Of a stretch of 64,000 nucleotides of DNA, positions 16,867-24,622 are shown in pieces. The notes below the pieces were generated by a model. The model saw nothing but the letters and a program-made list of their open reading frames with translations. It made no database searches and was not told where the DNA came from. Location of the stretch: positions 2,738,176-2,802,175 of the forward strand of contig NZ_CP080649.1 of assembly GCF_019603315.1 (NCBI RefSeq), written 5' to 3'. The position numbers were made by a program, and so were the translations under genes. This DNA comes from Ruficoccus sp. ZRK36 (lineage in GTDB: Bacteria; Verrucomicrobiota; Verrucomicrobiia; Opitutales; Cerasicoccaceae). Every line of letters starts with the position of its first letter. Position 1 is the first letter of the stretch.

Positions 16867-17637
16867 ATGACCAAGAGCATATTAGACTACAGCGGAAAGG
16901 TCGCCCTGGTCACGGGCGCGGCCTCCGGGATGGGATTGGCCACCGCCAGGGCGTTTGCGGAGGCGGGAGCATCGGTTGTCATGGCTGACTATAAACAGGA
17001 TGCCGTCAAAGCCGCCGCCGATGAGCTAGCCGCTGCCGGGTATAAAACCTTGGCGCTGGCCTGTGACGTCAGCGACGAAAAGCAGGTCGCCGCGCTCGTC
17101 GAGAGCACGGTCTCGGCATTTGGGCGGCTCGATGCGGCCTTTAACAATGCCGGTGTCATGGCGCACATCGCTCCTACCGCCGAGAGCACATTAGAAGAGT
17201 GGGAGCGTGTGATCGGCATCAACCTGCGCGGCGTCTGGGCCTGCTTGAAGTATGAGCTGAAGCAGATGCAAAAGCAGGGCAGTGGAGCGATCGTCAATAA
17301 TGCCTCAGTCGGGGCGTTGACCGGAAATCCCGGCATCCCCTCGTATATCGCCTCGAAGCATGGCGTGGTGGGGCTCACGCGCACCGCTGCGCTGGAAGCC
17401 ATCCCGCACGGGGTCCGCGTAAACGCGATCAACCCTGGCGTGATCGACACACAGGTCGCCCGCGATGTCGTCGATGGTGATGACGAAGCCTACGCTCAAA
17501 TGGAGCAGGCCATTCCCATCAAACGCGCTGGCCAGCCCGAGGAAATCGCCTCGGTGGTGCTTTGGCTGTGCAGTCCGGGGGCGAGCTACGTCGTCGGTCA
17601 TGCGCTCACCGTCGATGGCGGACTTACGGTGCCGTGA
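16867..17637 (+). CDS. Short-chain dehydrogenase/reductase (SDR)
   Basis: This is a 256-residue classical SDR. It has the TGAASGMGLATA coenzyme motif, DV and NNAG strand motifs, the catalytic Ser in NNASVG and the Tyr-x-x-x-Lys in YIASK. The C-terminus GHALTVDGGLTVP is typical of FabG-like, glucose-dehydrogenase-like enzymes. It is cytosolic and NAD(P)-dependent, oxidising or reducing a hydroxyl or carbonyl. The ATG at 16867 was chosen because the family begins immediately before the first strand. The longer frame from 16828 adds 13 unlikely residues. It is the fourth gene of the rightward stress-type cluster. Confidence 0.88.
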   Translation: MTKSILDYSGKVALVTGAASGMGLATARAFAEAGASVVMADYKQDAVKAAADELAAAGYKTLALACDVSDEKQVAALVESTVSAFGRLDAAFNNAGVMAHIAPTAESTLEEWERVIGINLRGVWACLKYELKQMQKQGSGAIVNNASVGALTGNPGIPSYIASKHGVVGLTRTAALEAIPHGVRVNAINPGVIDTQVARDVVDGDDEAYAQMEQAIPIKRAGQPEEIASVVLWLCSPGASYVVGHALTVDGGLTVP

Positions 17638-17669
17638 TCTGACGATAAACATTCAGCTACACTATTTTT

Positions 17670-18191
17670 ATGATCATCCATCGTAGAGCATTTCTCAAAA
17701 CAACCGCTGCCGTGATCGCTGCGACTTCGCCTATGGCATTACTTGCACGCGCGGCACCCACCCAAAATTCTAACAAGGATAAAGTTATGAAAACAAAAGT
17801 CACACGCGTTGGAACCCAATCTTCGATCGCAGGCCCGGCTGACTGGTTCACCGGCGAAGTCCGCATCGACCCGCTTTTCAAGACCGATAAACCGGCCCGT
17901 GGCCAGGGGGCGAGTGTCACATTCGAGCCCGGTGCACGCACAGCCTGGCACACGCATCCGCTGGGGCAGACCCTGATCATCACGTCTGGCTCCGGCTGGG
18001 TACAGGAAGAGGGCGGCCCCATCGAGGAGGTCCATCCTGGCGATGTCATCTGGTTTCCCCCCGAGGTGAAGCACTGGCACGGCGCCGCCCCCACCACTGG
18101 CATGTCGCACATTGCGATCCAGGAAGAGCTCAACGGCGAAGTCGTCGAGTGGATGGAGCACGTCAGCGATGAGCAATACCAGAAGCGTTAA
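17670..18191 (+). CDS. Tat-signal cupin, manganese hydroxynitrile-lyase type
   Basis: This is a 173-residue single-domain cupin. The N-terminus [12 protein letters not shown] plus an Ala-rich core is a twin-arginine export signal. The domain (residues 43-173) closely resembles the (R)-selective cupin hydroxynitrile lyases described from Granulicella and Acidobacterium: [26 protein letters not shown] and [10 protein letters not shown]. The Mn ligands of that family map to His94, His96, Gln100 and His135 with identical spacing. An internal ATG at 17787, preceded by AAGGA, would give a cytosolic form of the usual size. The natural role of these proteins is unclear; cyanohydrin or other carbonyl-adduct chemistry fits the neighbourhood. 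Confidence 0.82.
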   Translation: MIIHRRAFLKTTAAVIAATSPMALLARAAPTQNSNKDKVMKTKVTRVGTQSSIAGPADWFTGEVRIDPLFKTDKPARGQGASVTFEPGARTAWHTHPLGQTLIITSGSGWVQEEGGPIEEVHPGDVIWFPPEVKHWHGAAPTTGMSHIAIQEELNGEVVEWMEHVSDEQYQKR

Positions 18192-18192
18192 A

Positions 18193-18573
18193 ATGGCAGC
18201 GTGGGCAAGCGAGGATCTGGAGAAGATTCGCCTCTCCGACGATCTGCACATCGCGCCGTTTCGCGCGGACGGGAAGACCTACGGCACCCCGACCTGGATA
18301 TGGTCCGTGGTGGTGGACGGCAGGCTCTACGTCCGCGCTTACAACGGCCGCGCCTCGCGCTGGTATCGGTCGGCCATGGCCCAGAAAACCGGGTGCATTC
18401 ACGCGGTCGGTCAGCAGTGGGATGTCACGTTTCATCCCGTTGATGACTCCGCGCTGAATGACCAGATCGATGCCGCCTATGTCGACAAATATGAAGGCAG
18501 CCCCTACCTGCTGCCGATGGTTGGTGAGCGCACACGCGCTGCCACTGTCCTGATTCTGCCCAAAGATGAGTGA
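18193..18573 (+). CDS. DUF2255 family protein
   Basis: This is a 126-residue cytosolic protein starting one base after the cupin stop codon. It contains LHIAPFRADGKTYGTPTWIW, then VDGRLYVRAYNGRASRWYRSA and QWDVTF, the pattern of DUF2255 proteins, which have a split-barrel, pyridoxamine-oxidase-like or nitroreductase-like feel. The substrate is unknown. An upstream ATG at 18169 would overlap the cupin gene. DUF2255 genes are commonly found with tautomerases, cupins and SDRs. The tight spacing supports a single transcript. Confidence 0.75.
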   Translation: MAAWASEDLEKIRLSDDLHIAPFRADGKTYGTPTWIWSVVVDGRLYVRAYNGRASRWYRSAMAQKTGCIHAVGQQWDVTFHPVDDSALNDQIDAAYVDKYEGSPYLLPMVGERTRAATVLILPKDE

Positions 18574-18598
18574 AGCAACGCATAACTCCTGAATCGAT

Positions 18599-18826
18599 AT
18601 GCCACACATAGTCATCAAAGCCGTAACCGGCAAAACCGAAGAACAAAAGCAGCAGCTGGCTGACGCCATTACTCGCGATGTGATGGAGATCTTTCACTAT
18701 GGCGAGGAGTCGGTATCTGTGGCCATCGAGGAGTTTCCCGCCGAGCGGTGGAAAGAGGATGTCTATCAGGCCGATATTCAGGCTTATGCCGAGAGGCTCT
18801 ACAAGAAGCCCGGCTACGAGCTGTAG
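18599..18826 (+). CDS. 4-oxalocrotonate tautomerase family protein
   Basis: This is a 75-residue tautomerase subunit. After the initiator Met comes the catalytic N-terminal Pro ([16 protein letters not shown]), followed by the usual helix and the [11 protein letters not shown] strand. These small proteins form hexamers or dimers and catalyse keto-enol shifts or related reactions on 2-oxo acids or unsaturated carbonyls. The basic residues expected at 11 and 39 are not clearly all in place, so the substrate is open. It lies 25 bp after the DUF2255 gene and 48 bp before the efflux pump gene. Confidence 0.85.
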   Translation: MPHIVIKAVTGKTEEQKQQLADAITRDVMEIFHYGEESVSVAIEEFPAERWKEDVYQADIQAYAERLYKKPGYEL

Positions 18827-18874
18827 CGGCGGCTCTGCCCTCAGAGACAAGCCTGTGGCCGGCGTCCCGCACCC

Positions 18875-20242
18875 ATGACAAGCAACGGACATTCCTCTGC
18901 GCCCGTGCGGCCCGGCCTTACCCTGGCAGCGGCATTGCTGGGCTTTTTCATGATCACGCTCGATGCGGTGGTGGTAAATGTTGCCCTGCCGACGATGGGC
19001 GAGGATCTGAGCGCGGACATGTCGGGACTGCAGTGGGTGGTGGACAGCTATACCATGGTGTTCGCCGCTTTACTGCTCTCTGCGGGCGTGATCTCTGACC
19101 GCATCGGCGCGCGCGGTGCCTTCGGCATGGGGGTCGTCCTCTTTATGCTGTCCTCACTGGTATGCGGACTGGCACCTGACATCCACACTCTGGTGGCGGC
19201 GCGGTTTGTGCAGGGAGCTGGGGCGGCTGTCATGATGCCCTCCTCGATGTCTTTGATCCGCCATGCCTATCATGACCCTGTCGCTCGTGGCCGGGCTGTC
19301 GCCTACTGGGCACTGGGAGGCTCGGTGGCGGCGACCTCCGGACCTGTTGTCGGTGGCCTGTTGACGCTGCTCAACTGGCGGTGGATTTTCTTTATAAACC
19401 TGCCGGTATGCCTCGTGACGTTCCTGTTTCTGGCCCGCGCCGCGCACTCTCCGCAGCGCACGGCTCCGTTTGACCTGTGGGGGCAGCTCACTGCCGTTCT
19501 GACCATGGGTGCTCTGACCTTTGGAGCGATCGAGGCGGGTGAAGCCGGACTGGCCGATCCGCGAGTGTGGGGCGCATTTATCGTCGCTGCTTGTTCACTC
19601 GGGGGATTCGTGTGGGGGCAGAGGCGAGCCCGGCATCCTATGATGCCGCCTGAGCTGTTCCGGGTCCGTAATGTCGTCATCTCAGTCGTGGTCGGCTTTA
19701 CGTTTATGTTCGGATACTTCGGGCTGCCCTTTGTGATGAGCCTTTATCTGCAGCAGTTGCGTGGCTTGAGCGCCCTGCAGACGGGGCTGTCCTTCCTGCC
19801 GATGATGTTGATCGGACTGGTGCTAACCCCCTTCAGTGCGCGCATCGTGGAGCGATTCAACCCTAAGAACGTTATCTTCTGGGGCCTGGTCTCGATGGCT
19901 CTCGGCCTTCTCTCGCTGGTCATTTTCACGGACGAGGTACCCGTTTGGGGGATCGCGGCGCTGATGGGGCTGGTCGGCCTGGGCGGGCCGCTGATTGCTC
20001 CCCCGATCGCTGCGGTACTACTTGGCAGTGTGCCGGTGACGCTCGTTGGCACGGCCAGTGGCGTCTTCAATACCAGTCGTCAGGTCGGTGGTGCCTTGGC
20101 GGTGGCTATCTTCGGGGCGTTACTGACTCAGCCCTTTGGCTTTGTCAATGGTATGCGGGCCAGTCTGGTGCTGGCGACCATCGTCGCGGTAGCAACAGCC
20201 TGCCTCAGCCTGAGACTGGAACACGGAAAACGGGACGCGTAA
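18875..20242 (+). CDS. DHA2-family MFS efflux transporter (EmrB/QacA type)
   Basis: This is a 455-residue inner-membrane protein with around 14 predicted hydrophobic helices. Family signatures include LDAVVVNVALPTMGEDL in helix 1, WVVDSYTMVFAALLLSAGVISDRIG (motif A region) and the antiporter motif C GGSVAATSGPVVGG. Members expel drugs, dyes and toxic organics in exchange for protons. As the last gene of the detoxification cluster it probably exports the stressor or its product. The next features rightward are a SoxR box and convergent soxR, so redox-cycling compounds are a possible link. Confidence 0.88.
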   Translation: MTSNGHSSAPVRPGLTLAAALLGFFMITLDAVVVNVALPTMGEDLSADMSGLQWVVDSYTMVFAALLLSAGVISDRIGARGAFGMGVVLFMLSSLVCGLAPDIHTLVAARFVQGAGAAVMMPSSMSLIRHAYHDPVARGRAVAYWALGGSVAATSGPVVGGLLTLLNWRWIFFINLPVCLVTFLFLARAAHSPQRTAPFDLWGQLTAVLTMGALTFGAIEAGEAGLADPRVWGAFIVAACSLGGFVWGQRRARHPMMPPELFRVRNVVISVVVGFTFMFGYFGLPFVMSLYLQQLRGLSALQTGLSFLPMMLIGLVLTPFSARIVERFNPKNVIFWGLVSMALGLLSLVIFTDEVPVWGIAALMGLVGLGGPLIAPPIAAVLLGSVPVTLVGTASGVFNTSRQVGGALAVAIFGALLTQPFGFVNGMRASLVLATIVAVATACLSLRLEHGKRDA

Positions 20243-20340
20243 GCTTCCAGGCGGGTGGGGCATCTGAGCCCAACCCTCATTAGTATAATGAATGCTCCCG
20301 ACGAGCTGCGGTGTTTCGTATTTAAATTCTGAAATTTGAC

Positions 20341-20371
20341 TTGTCCTCAAGTTAACTTGAGGAGGTATCCT
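20341..20371 (+). promoter_or_regulatory. Consensus SoxR box within a 19-bp-spacer promoter
   Basis: The palindrome CCTCAAGTTAACTTGAGG at 20345-20362 is identical to the SoxR-binding core of the E. coli soxS promoter. It is flanked by a -35-like TTGTCC (20341-20346) and a -10-like TATCCT (20366-20371) separated by exactly 19 bp, the long spacer typical of MerR/SoxR-activated promoters. The promoter fires rightward, but the next gene in that direction, soxR, is on the other strand. Transcription starting near 20378 would be antisense to soxR and could run on to the SDR gene at 20974. A small GCCGT-GAAA-ACGGC hairpin lies at 20404-20417. Confidence 0.85.
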
Positions 20372-20452
20372 GTCTCTAATGAGTTTTGATCCAGTAGCAG
20401 GCCGCCGTGAAAACGGCCCTCGTCTAGACACCGGTGGTCCACAGTGGCGCTG

Positions 20453-20893
20453 CTACAGCATGGCGGGGCCGGGCCCCTTGCGGGCCAGTTCGTCGTCGGG
20501 GTTGCGGAGGGGGCAGTCCTTCATGGAGAGGCAGCCGCAGCCGATGCAGAGCGTTAGCTGGCTGCGCAGCTTGGTCGCGAGCTCGATCTTATCTTTCAGG
20601 GCCTGGTCCCAGGCGCGGGTGACTTTATGCCAGTCGGCCTTTGTCGGCACGCGGTTGGGCGGGATGTTTCGAAAGACGTGTTTGATCTCCTCCAGCGAAA
20701 AGCCCAGTCGCTGGGCAACCTTAATAAACGAAAGGATACGCAGCTCGCGCCGCTCGAAGCGCCGCTGGTTGCGGCCGTCCCTTGTGCTGCGGACAAGTCC
20801 CTTGGTCTCGTAAAAGTGGATGGCGGAGACAGCGATTCCGCTTCTGAGCGAGACTTCGCCGACCGTCAGCAGTTCTTTTTTCTTCGAACCCAT
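20453..20893 (-). CDS. soxR: Redox-sensitive transcriptional activator SoxR
   Basis: This is a 146-residue MerR-family protein. The N-terminal winged HTH (LTVGEVSLRSGIAVSAIHFYE) is followed by the dimerisation helix and the [2Fe-2S] cluster motif CIGCGCLSMKDC. Cys116, 119, 121 and 127 have the same spacing as in E. coli SoxR. Oxidation of the cluster by redox-cycling compounds turns it into an activator at promoters with 19-bp spacers. There is no soxS here. As in most non-enteric bacteria it probably acts directly on neighbours, here the divergent SDR and perhaps the promoter at 20341-20371. Confidence 0.95.
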   Translation of the reverse strand: MGSKKKELLTVGEVSLRSGIAVSAIHFYETKGLVRSTRDGRNQRRFERRELRILSFIKVAQRLGFSLEEIKHVFRNIPPNRVPTKADWHKVTRAWDQALKDKIELATKLRSQLTLCIGCGCLSMKDCPLRNPDDELARKGPGPAML

Positions 20894-20905
20894 AACAGCT
20901 TTATT

Positions 20906-20936
20906 TTTACCTCAACCATACTTTAGGTCAAGTCCT
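20906..20936. promoter_or_regulatory. Degenerate SoxR box between soxR and the SDR gene
   Basis: CCTCAA-CCATAC-TTTAGG at 20910-20927 has the same 6-6-6 layout as the consensus SoxR box at 20345, with one arm mismatch. On the plus strand a TTTACC (-35-like) precedes it at the expected offset, but the -10 position (AGTCCT) is poor. On the minus strand a TTGACC followed by A/T-rich TAAAAA could drive soxR. The site may mediate autoregulation and activation of the divergent SDR. Confidence 0.55.
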
Positions 20937-20973
20937 GCGGGCTTAACCGTAACCCACAACCGAAAACAAAAAG

Positions 20974-21705
20974 ATGACAGACAAAAGCAAAACCATCGCC
21001 CTTGTCACCGGAGCTTCCGATGGCATCGGTAAGGAGGTCGCCCGGCAGTTGGCAACCAAAGGCATTCACGTTCTTCTCGGTTCGAGAAGCCTGGAAAAAG
21101 GCCAGGGTGTGGTCGACGAGTTCAAGCAGAAAGGCCTCGAAGTCGAGCTGCTCCAGCTCGATATCTCCGATGATTCCAGCGTGGAGAATGCCGTCGCACA
21201 GGTCAACCACCGTCACGGACGCCTGGACATCCTCGTGAATAACGCGGGCATCTTTTTCGACAAGTGCCCCCTGACGGAGCTCCCGGTCGAGGACTTGGCG
21301 GCTACCTTTAACACAAACGTCGTCGGCACCTTTCGGGTGACGCGTAGCTTCCTGCCGCTGCTTCGCAAGTCCGAACACGCGCGCATCGTCAACGTCTCCA
21401 GTGGCCTGGGATCTCTCCAGCACATGACGGATGAAAACAGCCCCTACTATCAGGTGGTCATGCCCTCGTACGCATCGTCCAAGGCCGCGCTTAACGTGCT
21501 CACGGTGTATCTGGCCCGCGAACTCAAGGACTCCGGGATCAAGGTCAACTCCGTGTGCCCCGGTATGACCGCGACCCGCTACGTCGATTCACCCTTTGCC
21601 CATCCGGTGGAGGTCGGCGCAGAAATCCCGGTGCGCTACGCGCTGATCGATGACGACGGCCCGACGGGAGGCTTTTTCGACCGTAACGGTCCGCACAAGT
21701 GGTAG
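20974..21705 (+). CDS. SDR-family oxidoreductase, likely SoxR target
   Basis: This is a 243-residue short-chain dehydrogenase. TGASDGIGKEVA is the coenzyme motif, with NNAG, the catalytic Ser in NVSSG and YASSK (Tyr/Lys) following. Sequence features (RSLEKGQ, SVCPGMTATRY, a C-terminal GPTGGFFDRNGP) resemble carbonyl-reductase-like SDRs often found beside soxR or other stress regulators. It probably reduces quinones or reactive carbonyls with NADPH. The gene is divergent from soxR across 80 bp containing a degenerate SoxR box. The start is preceded only by an A-rich stretch and has no clear Shine-Dalgarno sequence. Confidence 0.88.
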   Translation: MTDKSKTIALVTGASDGIGKEVARQLATKGIHVLLGSRSLEKGQGVVDEFKQKGLEVELLQLDISDDSSVENAVAQVNHRHGRLDILVNNAGIFFDKCPLTELPVEDLAATFNTNVVGTFRVTRSFLPLLRKSEHARIVNVSSGLGSLQHMTDENSPYYQVVMPSYASSKAALNVLTVYLARELKDSGIKVNSVCPGMTATRYVDSPFAHPVEVGAEIPVRYALIDDDGPTGGFFDRNGPHKW

Positions 21706-21732
21706 ACGGGATTTCTTCCCGCCTGTTGAGTA

Positions 21733-21773
21733 AGAGCAGGCACGGCCCTGAGTTTCTTTGCCGTGCTTGCTCT
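21733..21773. terminator. Bidirectional hairpin between convergent SDR and cobQ
   Basis: A 14-bp stem with one mismatch (AGAGCAGGCACGGC against GCCGTGCTTGCTCT) and a 13-nt T-rich loop sits 28 bp after the SDR stop and just beyond the cobQ stop. This is the expected place for a shared terminator. T-tracts are weak on both strands. Confidence 0.6.
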
Positions 21774-21789
21774 CTACTGCGGCTATGGA

Positions 21790-23328
21790 TCAGCGGCTGA
21801 GTCCAGCGATAGCCACGACCTTGTCCATGTCCAGATGCTGCTCGATATGCCGTCCGAGGAGGTCGTATTGACGCTGCTTGAAGGCGTCGAAATCCTCATC
21901 AAGGGCGACTCTGCTGTCACGGGTCGGGCGGTTTAAACCTGCGAGCTGGGGAGCAAGATCGCTCAAAAAGGCACGGCGAAATGCGCCCGAGTCAAAGAGC
22001 CCGTGCAGATAGGTGCCCCAGAGTCGTCCATCGTCAGAGCAAAGCCCATCGGTGGTGGATGATCCCTGCTGCTTGATCCGGGTAATCGCGGGGTGGTAGC
22101 CATCGCCGTTGCCGACGGGACGCGTTTCCCCCATGTGGATCTCGTAACCGTACACAGGCTGTTGATTCGCTTCCCAGATGCCCTCTACGCGCGTGAGCCT
22201 TTTATTGGGGGTCAGTTCTGTTTCGATGGGCAGCTGGCCGAGGCCGGTGCTCTGGCCGGGAGTGCCCTCCACGCCATCAGGGTCGCGGATCGTGCGCCCC
22301 ATCATCTGATAGCCACCGCAGAGGCCACCGAGCCTCCCGCCGACGTCCAAGTAGGTCTTCAACTTGGCGGTCCAGCCGCTGGCATGGAGCCAGTCGAGGT
22401 CCGCGCGCACGTTTTTAGAGCCCGGCAGGATAACCTGGTCGTAGAGGCCAAGGTCGCGGGGGCGGGAGAGGAAATGCACGCGTACGCCCTCCGTGCACTG
22501 GAGCGCGGCGAGGTCGGTGTGGTTGGAGATACGGGGGAGCAGCAGGCAGGCGATATGCACATGGCCCGGCTCTTTCACGGCGGGGGGATCGACAACCGTT
22601 TCAGCGGCCATGCCGTCTTCCGAGTCGATGGCGATACTGCGGTCAAAGGGCAGCACGCCAAGCACGGGCAGACCGCTCTGCTCCTCGATCCAGCGGACGC
22701 CGTCCTCGAAAAGCCCGATGTCGCCCCGGAAGCGGTTGATGATGATGCCCTGCACGCGTGCCCGGTCGGCGGGGCTGATGATCGCGAGGGTGCCCATCAC
22801 CTGGGCGAAAACACCGCCGCGGTCGATGTCGGCGATCAGGATGACTGGAGCGTCTACCGCATGGGCGGGGCGAAAGTTTACGATGTCCCGGTCTGAAAGG
22901 TTTACCTCGGCGCAGGAGCCGGCCCCCTCCATCACGACGACCTCATGGGCCTGCCGAAGGACCTCCAGAGACTCCATGGCTTTGGCAAAAAGCTGGTCTG
23001 TCTGCCGGTAGTAGTCGCGCGCTTCCTGTGTCGCAAGCACCTGCCCGTGGAGCACGACCTGCGAGCGGGCATCGCCCGAAGGTTTCAGCAGGACCGGGTT
23101 CATGTGTACGCTGGGCTCGACTCCGCAAGCCTCAGCCTGCACGACCTGGGCGCGCCCCATCTCCAGCCCGTCCAGCGTGACATAGGAGTTGTTGGACATG
23201 TTCTGGGCCTTGTAGGGGGCCACGTCGTATCCCCGGCACTTCAGTGCGCGGCCAATCCCCGCGACGATGAAGCTCTTGCCGACGTCTGAGCCGGTGCCTA
23301 GCAGCGAAATGCACTTACCGATAGCCAT
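21790..23328 (-). CDS. cobQ: Adenosylcobyric acid (cobyric acid) synthase
   Basis: This is a 512-residue ATP- and glutamine-dependent amidase that amidates four side chains of adenosylcobyrinate a,c-diamide. The N-terminal dethiobiotin-synthetase-like domain has the P-loop GTGSDVGKS and YKAQNMSNNS. The C-terminal class I glutamine amidotransferase domain has nucleophile Cys337 in GGLCGGYQ and His442 in TYLHGLF. The start at 23328 is supported by AAGGAG seven bases upstream, one of the few clear ribosome-binding sites in the window. No other cobalamin gene and no B12 riboswitch was seen, so this is a detached pathway gene. A 7-bp GC-rich hairpin (23363-23382) lies in its leader. Confidence 0.95.
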   Translation of the reverse strand: MAIGKCISLLGTGSDVGKSFIVAGIGRALKCRGYDVAPYKAQNMSNNSYVTLDGLEMGRAQVVQAEACGVEPSVHMNPVLLKPSGDARSQVVLHGQVLATQEARDYYRQTDQLFAKAMESLEVLRQAHEVVVMEGAGSCAEVNLSDRDIVNFRPAHAVDAPVILIADIDRGGVFAQVMGTLAIISPADRARVQGIIINRFRGDIGLFEDGVRWIEEQSGLPVLGVLPFDRSIAIDSEDGMAAETVVDPPAVKEPGHVHIACLLLPRISNHTDLAALQCTEGVRVHFLSRPRDLGLYDQVILPGSKNVRADLDWLHASGWTAKLKTYLDVGGRLGGLCGGYQMMGRTIRDPDGVEGTPGQSTGLGQLPIETELTPNKRLTRVEGIWEANQQPVYGYEIHMGETRPVGNGDGYHPAITRIKQQGSSTTDGLCSDDGRLWGTYLHGLFDSGAFRRAFLSDLAPQLAGLNRPTRDSRVALDEDFDAFKQRQYDLLGRHIEQHLDMDKVVAIAGLSR

Positions 23329-23447
23329 TGTACGTCTCCTTCTCAAAAAGAATGCCGGTACCGGGGCGAGGAAAATCGCCCCGAACGATTCACACGGATG
23401 AGCAGGGTTGACGTGACGGGGGTGAGGTTTTCAGATAACTATTCTTT

Positions 23448-24542
23448 ATGAGTACCTCCGTGCCGCCTTTTCTCCAGATCCTCACTAATCGGGTCCGCCG
23501 TAACTATACGGGCGGAGCTCTGCTCGAACAGTGGACGGGTGAGGGGAATGGCGGCGACGACGAGCGGCCCGAAGACTGGATCGCCTCGACCGTGCGTGCA
23601 GTCAACCCAGGGCTCGGTGAGATCAAGGATGAGGGCCTCACGCGCGTGCGCCTACCCGATGGGGGAGAGCGCATACTGGCCGACTTACTGGCGGAGCAGC
23701 CGGATGATTTTCTCGGGGAACGCCATGTGGAGAACACCGGGCATGAGCTGGGGTTTCTCGCCAAGCTCCTGGACTCCGCCATCCGCCTGCATGTGCAGGC
23801 GCACCCGACGGCCAAGTTTTCCCAGGAACATCTCGCGTCGCGCTACGGTAAGCTCGAAACCTACGTAGTGCTGGCCGTACGCGAGGGTGCGGACCCGTAC
23901 CTGCGGCTGGGCTTCCAACATGCGCCCACCAGGGACGAGTGGAAACGCATCATCGAGGAGCAGGACATCCCGGCGATGGACGCCTGCTTTGAGCGTATCC
24001 CGCTACAGGTCGGTGATGTCTGGCGCGTGCCCGGCGGCCTGCCCCATGCGATCGGGGAGGGGGCGCTCGTCCTGGAGGTCATGGAGCCCTCCGACTGGGT
24101 GGTGCGCTGTGAGTTTGAGCGCGAGGGCATCGTCGTGCCGCCGGAGGGGCGCTTCATGCGCCGCGGGCTGGACTTCTGCCTGAACATTTTTGACTACACG
24201 GAGCGCTCGGTCAGCGATATCCGCGAGCTGTGCCAGATCCAGCCCAAGGTCCTGGCAGAGACAGACACCTGCCGGGAGGAGGAGCTCGTGGGCAGAGCGC
24301 ATACGGATTGCTTCGGGGTGAACCGCCTGACCATCAGCGGAGAGACCCAACTGCCTGCCTCTGAGCGCATCGGGCTCTACCTGGTCAGTGAGGGCGAAGG
24401 GCAGCTGGCAAGCGGAGATCACAGCCTGAGCCTGCGCAAGGGGAGCCGGTTTATCCGCCCTGCAAAGGGTGGCGAAGTCTCCGTGACTCCGACAGGGGAA
24501 GGCCCGCTGGAGCTGTGCCACTGCTACCCGGGGCTTGCCTGA
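23448..24542 (+). CDS. manA: Class I mannose-6-phosphate isomerase
   Basis: This is a 364-residue cupin-fold isomerase that interconverts mannose-6-phosphate and fructose-6-phosphate. Zinc-binding residues are visible: Gln117 and His119 in HVQAHPTAKFSQEH, Glu137 in GKLETYVVL, and His200 in VPGGLPHAIGEGALVLEV. Length and order match the bacterial type I PMI-like family, including forms near sugar-hydrolase genes. It diverges from cobQ and precedes a GH42-like enzyme by 80 bp. A role in mannose or fructose entry to glycolysis is likely. The exact sugar could differ, since this subfamily is diverse. Confidence 0.82.
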   Translation: MSTSVPPFLQILTNRVRRNYTGGALLEQWTGEGNGGDDERPEDWIASTVRAVNPGLGEIKDEGLTRVRLPDGGERILADLLAEQPDDFLGERHVENTGHELGFLAKLLDSAIRLHVQAHPTAKFSQEHLASRYGKLETYVVLAVREGADPYLRLGFQHAPTRDEWKRIIEEQDIPAMDACFERIPLQVGDVWRVPGGLPHAIGEGALVLEVMEPSDWVVRCEFEREGIVVPPEGRFMRRGLDFCLNIFDYTERSVSDIRELCQIQPKVLAETDTCREEELVGRAHTDCFGVNRLTISGETQLPASERIGLYLVSEGEGQLASGDHSLSLRKGSRFIRPAKGGEVSVTPTGEGPLELCHCYPGLA

Positions 24543-24622
24543 CACTAAACATGTGCAGTGGATGGTTTGTGCTTTTGGGTTGAGAATTTCACTTAGGTCT
24601 CAATAAAGCGAAAAACCCTTTC

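Noticed and set aside
20379-20813. 144-codon plus-strand open frame beginning at the expected start point of the SoxR-box promoter
   Set aside because: It is entirely antisense to soxR apart from the first codons, has skewed Arg/Ser composition and matches no family. It is probably a by-product of soxR codon bias, though the promoter itself is kept as a finding.
23329-23447. Cobalamin riboswitch upstream of cobQ
   Set aside because: No B12-box-like sequence and too little space. Only a 7-bp GC hairpin is present.
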